The notes under the pieces: generated by a model | Databases searched by the model: none | What the model was told of the DNA's origin: nothing | The model's input: the letters and a program-made list of their open reading frames with translations, nothing else | Assembly: GCA_030734395.1 (NCBI GenBank) | Contig: JAUZTG010000042.1 | Span: 1,426,001 to 1,490,000 of the forward strand | From: Sarocladium kiliense | Taxonomy: Eukaryota > Ascomycota > Sordariomycetes > Hypocreales > Sarocladiaceae | DNA: 64,000 nucleotides | Direction of reading: 5' to 3' | Program-made: the position numbers and the translations under genes | In this document: one piece after another, positions 55,654 through 64,000 of the stretch | How the letters are laid out: every line of letters begins with the position of its first letter | How positions within the stretch are numbered: position 1 is the stretch's first letter

Positions 55654-56347
55654 GATGAATTACATGAGTTAATGATATGGACGCTCAAGGGTTCGTGATG
55701 GAGACCAAGGGGGAGCATGACTTGATACCATGGCTGCGGTGAAATGCACTTAGAGATGCAAGGAAGGGTATGAAGAAGAAGAAAAGACCCTGCTGTCTCC
55801 GTGCGGACGGCCTTCTAGGGTGGTATTAAATACAAATATGATGATGAAAGCTTCCGTGGTCGATTATCGATCTTATTTTCCTGATCGTCTTCCCAAACGA
55901 TCTCCTCCGTTCCCTATGCGACTCATCACTCGCGCGGGTCATGGGCGAAGAGGAGTCGAGATCATCTTAGCCCGCCCCCGACAGTCCGTAGAGACGTCTG
56001 TTCAAGTGAATCCATGCGAGATGATCGATGCTAAGGCAGAACGAGTACGAAGGACGCGACGCGACGTTCCTCCCCTCCCCTCTGTTCCAACAACTCATTT
56101 CCCCCCAGAAAACGCCGCAGCCTCTTGATCCCGGCCAAGGAATGCACAAAATGTTGTGTATATGTATATGGCCACCTTGCAGATCTTTGCTTCCTGCCCC
56201 AAAATCAAGGAAACGGAACGCCTATCCTGTTGCTTGTGCATATGATGAATGTAATGTCGATTCGCTTCGTAGTGTATCGTCGTGGGTCTCTTCCTTGGCT
56301 ATACCATCTTAAAAATGTCTCCAGACAATGGGAACAGAGATGGTCGA
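55654..56347. other. Convergent 3' region
   Basis: Between the stops of APC15 (+) and Bet1 (-). No gene is recognised. Confidence 0.5.
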
Positions 56348-57015
56348 TCAGAACAGCCAGACATAGGTGAAGAGGAGCATGACGGCGCCGAAGAACGCGA
56401 GCCACACTTTCCAGCTAATTCCGCTCCTTTCTGCCATGACAAGCATGCGGTTCATAGTTCCGCGTAGGCGTACCCTTGTCTGGTCGAATGTGTCGTTCAT
56501 TTTCTCGGCAAGGGCTGATGATTCGCGGATCTCGTCACCAATCGCTACGGTCATCTAAGGTTTCCTTCGTTAGCACAGAGCATTATTCCACCTCGCAAGA
56601 GCATCGCGATGTTTGCAAAGGGCAACTCACATCCTTGAGCGTCCTCACTTTGCCCAGGATACCCTCAACATGTGCATCATTCTGACTCTCCAACTCAGCC
56701 AATACCGCATCGCTGTACTGTCCTCTCCGGTTCGGTGTCGCCGGTCTGTAACCGCCTTGTCTGCTCGCTCCGTCGACGCCAAGATGTGAGCTTCCTCCAT
56801 TCGCTGAGCCGGCATAGCCGTATCCTCCACCAACGCTCGGGGACGGGCTGGCGCTGTACTGTCGCCTCGAGCCGTCGCCGGTGTAGCCTTCAAAGAGGGC
56901 GCTGCGAGGGTCACGCTGGTGAAGAGAACCTGTGCCGAATCTAGAGATAGGAGCAGACATGTTAGTGCTGCTAGGGCAGGGGAACTTCTGAGAAAATGAC
57001 CTACCTTTGCGCCAT
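56348..57015 (-). CDS. BET1: Bet1-type SNARE
   Basis: Qc-SNARE for ER-to-Golgi vesicle fusion. Exons 57005-57015, 56631-56940 and 56348-56554 give 175 residues. The first exon has only 11 bases, ATGGCGCAAAG, and joins to give MAQRFGTGSLHQRDPRSALFEG. An alternative start 42 bases upstream of the second exon's own frame would give MSAPISRFGTG. The Ser/Gly/Tyr-rich N-terminal half is variable. The SNARE helix runs from LAELESQNDAHVEGILGKVRTLKD through MTVAIGDEIRES to FDQTRVRLRGTMNRM, with the layer residues in register. A C-terminal anchor (WLAFFGAVMLLFTYVWLF) ends the protein, as in Bet1. Confidence 0.9.
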
Positions 57016-58213
57016 GGTGGGATTGCGCCAGGCGAGCCTGTTGTGTCAAAAGGAGTGTGTGCTAAAGAAACGGGCTTCGTGAGCTGAAGAAGAGGCGTAT
57101 CGAGTCTCTGATGGTATGCGATGACGATGCTCGCTGGCCGTGACGTGCCGAAAATAGGAGACTCGGTGTGGCTGGCAGGGTAATCTAGGGATTTGGTGAC
57201 TTTTTTTCGTCGCTGTCGAGGGGTGGACAAGGATGATGATCTGAGGCTAACGTGGTCTTGCTCAGGCCAGGTTGCGTCGCGTCGCGGCCCATTTACCACC
57301 ATTTAGGGGGGGTTCGTTCTCCTTACGTTCAGGTTGGTGGCGGCCCCTCGTCCAATTGGCCAGTAGGAATGGATATCGTGTCTTCATCTCTGATGGCAGC
57401 AAGAACTGACTTGGGAGCATTTTACTTGGGATCTAGTCATGACTTATTGGTTGTTCCAATTGTCGCGGCTTCTGGAAGCACCAGTTGAACCCATCGACAG
57501 TGAGGACTGATTCGCTGGGTCGGGGCTCATCTTCACTTTAAGCAAGAAGGCTGAACGCCGAATGTTGCACAATTCTGTTGCAATGGTCGAGAAGCTCAGT
57601 CGGAATACAACGTAAGGTAAGGAAGAGGATTATGATAATAGGTGTCAGTTGACTGCCACGGTGCCCTATTGTCAAACGTGTCGGGTCGCCGGCGCAATCG
57701 AGGTCAAGATAGACACACGACACACTCCCCTACCCTTCCTTGGCAACTCATCGTCGAGACTTGGGTAAGGTGAATGTGAACGACGGTTCGTTCAGGCAAT
57801 CAGTTCTTGTCATTTGGTTTAATCTCGGTTACATTTGGGGTCAGGACCACGCATCTGAAGGCATGCTTCTCCAGGGAACTCATGATGCTCCTCATGTCAG
57901 CCATAATTTGTATAGATCAGGCCTCTATTGTGACCTCGCACTATCTGCATCATACCAGGACGTGAAATTTCATCCCATGTCATCCACCTTTTTTGCGCCT
58001 TCCATTTTGTTTCCCTTCCGTGAGGTCTACGGTGTGTATCCCTTCAGCCTCCCTTCAGACCTCCCTGTCCTCCCACGCTGACCCCGCAGCGCAACTTTTC
58101 ACCGTTCAGTGCAGTACGCCAAAAGGCAGCATCGTGAACCAGAAGAGAACTCAAAAGAACCTGCGAGGTGAAGGCTTCATTTTTTTCATAGCCGTTTGAT
58201 TTGGTGGTTCCAT
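57016..58213. other. Intergenic, nothing recognised
   Basis: Bet1 promoter and Chz1 3' side. ORFs are short and without family features. Confidence 0.5.
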
Positions 58214-58696
58214 CTAACCGGACATGGCGGTGTCCTCATCCGGGGGCTGGAAGTCATCATCGTCCTCATCCTCATCATCATCGGCAGGGTGCTCCTCTGC
58301 AGCCTTGGCGAAGTCGATGACCGCACCACGAGTGCGACGTCCACCGTCGACGATGTTGTTCAGATCGATCTCCTCCATACCGTCCTCTTCAGCTGTGCAG
58401 GGTGTCATGTCAGTAATTGGGGCCTATTCAAGTGAGTCCGCACTAGGTGCGTCGTAGTAGGTGATGCTTACCAGCAGGCTCTTCCTTCTATTACGATGTC
58501 AGCAAGATGAAGCAGGTTAAAGTGCGATGGACTGCCGAATGCTTACCTCTTCTTCATCGTCTGAGCTGTCATCATCATCATCCTCGACCATAGTCTGGGG
58601 CTGCTCCTCAGCGGCAGCCTTGCCCTTGCCCTTGTCCTCAGCAAAGGTCTCGGTGTTAGTCGCCTCCTGGGGGGTGGTAGTGCCGTTCTCAGCCAT
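58214..58696 (-). CDS. CHZ1: Histone H2A.Z-specific chaperone Chz1
   Basis: Small acidic nuclear chaperone that carries H2A.Z-H2B dimers to the SWR1 remodeller. Exons 58547-58696, 58472-58487 and 58214-58392 give 114 residues. The first exon ends in a DDDDDSSDDEEE run. The middle exon is only 16 bases. The last contains the CHZ motif EEIDLNNIVDGGRRTRGAVIDFAK, in which the basic-aromatic core contacts the histone dimer, and ends in a second Asp/Glu run. Length is normal for fungi. Confidence 0.92.
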
Positions 58697-59302
58697 GGTT
58701 GCGGTGTGAAAGATGCTGGAAAGTGAGGTTGTGGGAGGTACGTGTGAGTCGTGGATTGGTGCGGTGAGTGAGGGTCAGACTGTCTTGTCGAAGTGTTGAT
58801 GAAGAAAAGTGAAGGTGAAAGGTGAGGAGGTCGAAACGGAGGTGTAGCCGCTTCAAAACGGCGCGTAGCAGCGTGAGCGGCGCCTGGGGGCATCGGAGGG
58901 CAGCTGTTGGCTGTTGCTTTGTTGCTGAGGCGGGACGACGCAGCCGCTAAAACAGCTCCCCTTGCGTAGCAACGGCACTAAGCGGTTTTTGGCCGCTGCT
59001 GCTTTTGTCCTTAACGCTGTCTACACGTGACGGACGAATAAAGAACAAGAGCTCTCTGGACCATGCAATGTGAGACATGTTACTGTGCTGCATGTCCGTG
59101 AAAACAATGCCTGGTTCTGTCTTACGCCAGCTCAATGGGCTTCAAGCACGAGTAAATCATGGATACGTTGTCAGAACGCCATCCAACTGCCTGAGCAAAG
59201 CCGCCAGGTCTTATTCACACATGCAAGACGACATCGCAACTCATACGCAAGGCGACAGTGCTCCAATTCCTGAGGTCTACCTATTGCCCAGGTGCAGATC
59301 CC
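58697..59302. other. Intergenic, nothing recognised
   Basis: Chz1 promoter and the 3' side of the EMC10-like gene. An ORF of 211 codons on the plus strand (59,077-59,712) is mainly the antisense of the neighbouring gene. Confidence 0.5.
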
Positions 59303-59945
59303 TTATTTCTCTCCTCCACCTCCTCCAGCCACGAGGACAACCACCGCCAGGATTACCCACCAGTATCTGTAGCAAGTCAGCATCACGTTCATGGATATGC
59401 GCCCGTTTCAACGTCACGTACTTCTGCCAAAGTGGCTTCTCGACCTCAGGCACAACCTTCTTTCCCTCGGGTGAGAGCACAACTGGCTTGTTCAGCTCTG
59501 GCTGCTTGCCCTTCGTCTCAACCAGCACCACCGCCTGCGGTCCAAAGTCCCTGGTCTGTCCAGCGTCAATCGCTACGCCCTTGAACGCCGCGCTCAACAC
59601 TTCTCCTGAAGCATCAACCGTGACTACCACTGTAGGTCGATATCCCTTGGCGAAGTTGTCTGCGCTCGCTACGGTCGTGCCCGAGAGCCAGCTGCCGGAC
59701 TTGGTATCATAAAGCCCGATACGCACAACCGAGGAGGTATCGGGAATCTCAGGTGCTTCGTAAGAGACTATAGAGGAGGAGGCGAGAGAGGCCGGGTCGT
59801 AGGCAACCTCAGCGAAGGCTTGGGGTGGGTTTGATGAGATGGTGGAGGGTCCGATGATAGGTTGGACGTAGACTTGGGCGCTACGCAGCTGCGCGGAAGC
59901 GAGCGCCGCGGCGCTGAGTAGCGATAGAAGGCCGGAGATCTGCAT
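59303..59945 (-). CDS. EMC10-like ER membrane protein
   Basis: Probable fungal member of the EMC10 group, a lumenal subunit of the ER membrane protein complex that inserts transmembrane segments. Exons 59422-59945 and 59303-59366 give 195 residues. A signal peptide covers about residues 1-18 (MQISGLLSLLSAAALASA). The lumenal domain has VRIGLYDTKSGSWLSGT, GVAIDAGQTRDFGPQ and QPELNKPVVLSPEGK. The second exon encodes QKYWWVILAVVVLVAGGGGGEK, a membrane helix preceded by the aromatic motif seen near the end of EMC10. Reading through the 55-nt intron without splicing gives a basic tail with no helix, so the spliced model is strongly preferred. The family link is from memory; the membrane anchor is visible. 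Confidence 0.7.
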
Positions 59946-60489
59946 AGTCAGATCAGTCGTCGGCGTCGAAATCGGAGGCGAAAGTTCGCCTGGAAATTGG
60001 ATGCTGCAAGCCGTCTGAGGGTATTGCGAGCCGTGTCCCCCCAGCTTAGGTGGAACTTTGGGTGAGCTGCATCCTTGCCGGCAATACTTCGGCCGAAGCG
60101 CGATTGACTATGACCCATCCTCAGAAACTCCCCATGACTTCTCATCCACGAAACATTTGCTCGCCGATACGAAGGCGTTACGAAATTGTAAGAATGGAAC
60201 AAAAGTGAAATTCTCATCTATCAATAGGGGTGTTCATGTATCTCCCCCGAACCTTTCAAAACTGGTCCTTTGAACGCCAGAATCCTATGCTATTCATTTG
60301 GCCCTTTTGCAGCCGTCGAGATCCCACATCTCATGCAATTCATCCTTCCAGTGTCCCGAGACTCCATTTATACATCGTCATAAATGCATCAGCTTCTTTC
60401 AAGCGCAATAGCAGAAGTTATCACCGTAAGGCAAGCAAATCAAAAATTTGGAAGGGGTATCATCGTCGTCTTCCTTGGTCCGGCCCTGT
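59946..60489. other. Intergenic, nothing recognised
   Basis: Promoter of the EMC10-like gene and 3' side of the cyclin gene. Confidence 0.5.
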
Positions 60490-61659
60490 TCACTCCGACT
60501 CATCAAGCTCGTCATCGTCTGATAATCCCTCTGGGTCGAGTTCATAACCGGGAGCCCGCTCGACCAAGCCTTGGTAGTAGGCCACCAGAACTTCAGGGTT
60601 TGGTACGATTCTCCAGTCGACACGGTAGAGGAACTCCAGTTCGAGCAGTCGAAGCTCAGCGACACGGATTCCGCCGACTCGAGCGTATGTGGTATTGTTC
60701 CAGAAGGCGTCGGACAAACCCTTTGCTGCCACTGTCGCCGCGGTGATAAGAAAACGATGGACCGTCAGAGTGTTGATTGTGAACTCTGGATACATAGCGC
60801 AAAGTCGGTCGATGTAATAGACCATAGCGAGTAGTAATGGCGGGGTCAACGTCGCATGACGAGCTAGTCGATGAAGATAATCACGAACAGAGATACCAGG
60901 GGCAGTTCTAGACCGCCTGTCAGATGGGAGCATTTGTAGCGACGTCAGCTCTGATTTATGCACTTACCGAGAGTGAAACCGAGTCAGGCCCCCATTCGCG
61001 ACACGAATGGCATCGTTGGTCGTTATAAGCTCTCCGATCATGTGCGCTATTAACTCTACGATGTCATCCACGGAACAGAGCTCATAACGAGATGGCAAAA
61101 TCTTTGCAGGGCGCTCATCATGTCGAGATCTCTTCGCGGCGAGTTCGCTTGATTCTCCTTCGGGTTCCGAAGGGGGGATTGCCGAAACGGGACGAGTTGA
61201 GGGTGATCCTCGACGTTTATTTGGGGAGAGAGCCGAGGTTTGCTCGACGGACCTGGAGTCCGCTGCGACCACAGACTCGTCTGAGGGCTGAGATACTTGT
61301 GTAGAGGCAGTGTCGGACGACGATGTCAACGGCTTCGGCGCCGGCGGTGGATGAGGTTCGGCAGGAGTACTCTTCGAGGAGGTATCGGCGGTCTGTATGG
61401 CAGCAACACTTCTGGAGTGCGCAGCAGCTAAGCCGCCCTCGGATGAGGGAGGAGGCGGCATGGAGCGGTCGTAGGCAGGTGATTTTCCGGAGAGGTCGCC
61501 CGAAGACGAACCCGGTCGATCTCCCGATCGCGATGAGGAAGCGCGCCGAAGAGCAGTCGGATGTCGAGGCGATGCGTGGGGAGAGACAGCGGACGGCGCA
61601 TATCGGAAGGTGGGGGAAGCATTGGGGGCACTGTCGATGATGGGAGAGGTCTTCAACAT
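60490..61659 (-). CDS. Pho80-type (Pcl) cyclin
   Basis: Cyclin partner of a Pho85-class kinase, used in phosphate, glycogen or cell-cycle control. Exons 60968-61659 and 60490-60916 give 372 residues. The start at 61,659 (MLKTSPII) was chosen because the frame further upstream begins with TTG, not ATG. The first 190 residues are Ser/Pro-rich and low-complexity with likely phosphorylation sites. The cyclin fold begins near residue 195 (SRYELCSVDDIVELIAHMIGEL) and continues through ISVRDYLHRLARHATLTPPLLLAMVYYIDRL, HRFLITAATVAAKGLSDAFWNNTTYARVGGI and LNxLELEFLYRVDW-like LRLLELEFLYRVDWRI (each a separate segment). It ends in an acidic tail. Which Pcl subgroup it belongs to is not clear. Confidence 0.87.
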
Positions 61660-63104
61660 GGTATTGGACGCATGGTAGGCCGACGTAGATGACGAGGGCC
61701 GATGTCTTAGAAAGAGGCGCAAATTGCGACAGCCGGGTTGCTGGATGAATGCAGGATGTGAGGTGGAGGGCGGAGGAGGAGAAGGAAGGGGCAGAAAATT
61801 GTGTTGATCACGGAACAGGACCCGATGGCGGAGGTGGGATGGATGGATGTCGCGCAGGCATTTTGGAGGGAAACTCAGTGGACAAAAGAGAACAACAAAA
61901 CGCGGGCGCCCCGGATTGGATTTCGGGCGGTGATATGCAATTCATTAGCCCAATGGGTCACTAGAGTCCCTTTTTCTTCCTAGTGGCTTTCATCAAATGG
62001 GTAGACATGACCGTCAAGAGATGGCGTAAGGTTAGTAGGGTTTGAGAAAGGGTGGCGTTAGGACGTAGAAGTATGGCTGCAGCGGGGTTAGACGATGCAA
62101 GATAATGGGGCATCATCGAAACAATGATTCGGTTCATCTGCAGCAACGTTGGAAATTGGGTTGGTGAGCCGCAGTTTGGATGGATCCATGATATGTTGGC
62201 TGGCGACGCTTGGACGAGAACGTTCACCGACGACTGGACCCATGACGAACCGCGGGGCAGTGATCGAGTCAGATCCGTGCAAGGGTACTCGCTTTGATTG
62301 CCAGATAAGGGACGATGAGAACTGTGTCCAGAGTCTAGACGCGAGGTAAGGGTTTGTGTATCGGGTGACATTGTTAAAGACAAGTTGTCGGCGACGAGAC
62401 TGGTTCGAGAGGAAAAGTTCTTAGCTTTGTTATCACTGCACGTGGTTGATGCGATGGCTGTAGACAAGCTGTGACTGATTCATGAGGATTAGCCTCTCCA
62501 GCCACTGCGACACAATGAGACTGAATTGTTCAAACTGGAAGTATCTGTGTATCCGTACAGTTGTATTAAACATAATCTGGACGTGTTCTCGAAGGGGATG
62601 CTGAGCTATGGTAGGTATTAAGTGGTTGAAAGCCTCCTTGGACCGGCGGTCTAGGGTAGGCCAGCGTAACAAACGGAACAGAACCGTCAGAAGCGGCACC
62701 GTACCTAAAAGTCGGGGGACCGTTTTGACGACATCACTTTCCTGATGTTGCTCCTGCGTCAGGCTGCTCTACACGCACGGTTTCTCTTTCCCAGTTCGAC
62801 GCTTACAACACCGACGATCGCGCGACCCATCTGTAATACATGCGATCCCCCCCCTGGCAGAAGTATCATTGTGCATCATCCTCCAGCCTGCATCTTCCAT
62901 CCTGTATCAAGCTCCAGCGGATGCCCTGCTGGGCTTCGAACTCCGACGCTGAGGCGAGCGACGTTGCAGTCACCTATACTCTGTATTCCATCCGTTAGCC
63001 CGCAGTCGCATGGTCACCTAAAAGCGCCGCGAAGAAGTCGATCGATCACCCCTCGACCGAGATCATAATTCCTTGCCCAACCTGTATTGCAAGCAGCTCA
63101 GCCC
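61660..63104. other. Divergent intergenic region
   Basis: Shared upstream DNA of the cyclin (-) and Vid28-like (+) genes, about 1.4 kb. ORFs here lack family features. The last 300 bases are pyrimidine-rich on the plus strand and probably include the Vid28-like leader. Confidence 0.5.
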
Positions 63105-64000
63105 ATGGCTCTACCAGAGAACTTCCCCATCCTCGCACAGCTGCGAAGCGCACGCACTCTATCTGATCGGATAGCCGCCCTGCGCGCCCTCAAGAATGAA
63201 ATAGTCGGCCATGGTCAACTGAAGGAGGCATGGATAGGGCTTGGGGTGTTGGAGCCCATCGTCAGGACGATTGGGGCAAGTCCCGGACAGTCGTGGACGA
63301 ACGGCAAGGATGCAAGGGCATCAGGTTACCGGTCACTCTCCGAAGAGGATGCGGCAAAGCTACAGGCACTGCAGCTCGTAGCTAGCTTTGCGAATGGTAT
63401 GTTTCTCGCTTTATCACGTTGCGAGCATCGCAGCTCTGACCCTTTTGCTCAGGTGGACCTGCCTTCCTCGATCCCATGCATGCCGCAGGCATCATTCCGG
63501 CGATCCTAGTCAACATCTCTCCGGACGAAAACCCTCCTCAGATCGTCGTCGCCGCCCTGCGAGCATTGTCCGACATTGCAGAAGCCTCGACACTTGTATC
63601 TCGGTCTTCATCACTCGACAGCGCTGCCCTTGCGGATATGGTGTTTGTTCCGGAACACATACAGTCTTTGGCTACCCTCCTTGCACTTCCTTCCTCAAGG
63701 CATCTCTGCCAGTCTCAGGTTTCACTTGCAGCTGCGCTTGTAGGACGCCTATGTACAGAAGATTCACACCGACATGCTTTGACGATGGCAGGCGTTTTGG
63801 ACGCGCTTGCCACGAGGTTGGCCAGCTTCGCTGTTGCTCAGGGAGTCGTTGTCCCAGGCGCAGATTCATTAGCGTACAGTGATGGACTGATCAAGGCATT
63901 TCCGGAAGCCGCTTCGAGCACGGCGAAGCTGGAGCCTATACTGTCCGCCATCGCCAGCATAGTTGGAGACTCTAAGTACCGGGCACATCGGCTCATATAC
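63105..64000 (+). CDS. Armadillo-repeat GID complex subunit, Vid28/Gid5-like (partial)
   Basis: N-terminal part of an armadillo-repeat protein that resembles Vid28/Gid5 (ARMC8), a scaffold of the GID/CTLH ubiquitin ligase that degrades gluconeogenic enzymes. Exons 63105-63396 and 63453 to beyond the right edge. The start MALPENFPILAQLRSA was chosen because the upstream frame begins with TTG. RIAALRALKNEIVGH, GVLEPIVRTI and QALQLVASFANGGPAFLDPMHAAGIIPAIL look like the first armadillo repeats of the fungal family. The frame stays open to the end of the window, with about 280 residues visible. The rest of the gene, and so the family assignment, needs the next window. Confidence 0.75.

Noticed and set aside
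59277..59302. Unspliced end of the EMC10-like ORF
   Set aside because: Reading through the intron gives a basic, non-conserved tail; the spliced model yields a membrane helix typical of the family.
1..64000. CRISPR arrays, insertion sequences, ribosomal RNA or prokaryotic operons
   Set aside because: No regular spacer-repeat arrays, transposase frames or 5S/SSU/LSU signatures were seen; the spliced gene structure is fungal nuclear.

Overview
The window is nuclear DNA of a filamentous ascomycete (Pezizomycotina). The evidence is a high gene count with short spliceosomal introns (mostly 49-75 nt, GT-AG, CTGAC/CTAAC-type branch sites), CT-rich leaders before start codons, an AA9-CBM1 polysaccharide monooxygenase, a CTB9/AsaB/CmcJ-type oxygenase, and a fungal-type single-chain NAD(P)H glutamate synthase with a 53-residue propeptide. 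A dothideomycete is my guess; the sequence alone does not fix the class.

Layout. 1-14.4 kb: 3' end of a fungal-specific transcription factor, a small DUF gene (-), a 15-exon glutamine-dependent NAD+ synthetase, an AA9 LPMO, a GH72 glucanosyltransferase with a transmembrane tail, and a GH63-like glucosidase that appears to contain a 3-nt exon. 14.4-25.1 kb: a 10.7-kb stretch without a conventional gene. In its middle, on the minus strand, is a 755-nt ATG-free leader, a good intron, and then a 31-codon ORF at the first ATG. 25-34 kb: ARPC5/Arc16, NDUFAF5-like methyltransferase (-), AP-2 alpha adaptin, and ARS-binding protein 2. 34.2-36 kb: two tandem minus-strand tRNA-Phe(GAA) genes, one interrupted by a 55-nt spliceosomal-intron-like insert. 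36-49.6 kb: CmcJ/AsaB oxygenase, Sds3-like protein (-), COG7-like protein (-), YggS/PROSC PLP-binding protein, and the 2112-residue glutamate synthase (-). 49.6-54.4 kb: a long intergenic region. 54.4-64 kb: APC15, Bet1 SNARE (-), Chz1 (-), an EMC10-like membrane protein (-), a Pho80-type cyclin (-), and the 5' part of an armadillo GID-complex subunit (Vid28/Gid5).

Most genes are single-copy housekeeping functions (NAD and glutamate synthesis, vesicle traffic, chromatin, cell cycle, protein turnover) and do not form a pathway cluster. LPMO, GH72 and GH63-like genes lie next to each other and share a carbohydrate theme, but nothing shows common regulation. A degenerate 12-bp-period element built on GAATAG occurs in at least four intergenic places and probably inside one glutamate synthase intron, always in the same orientation.

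All exon models were built by hand from splice signals, reading-frame continuity and remembered family sequence. No database search or RNA evidence was available.
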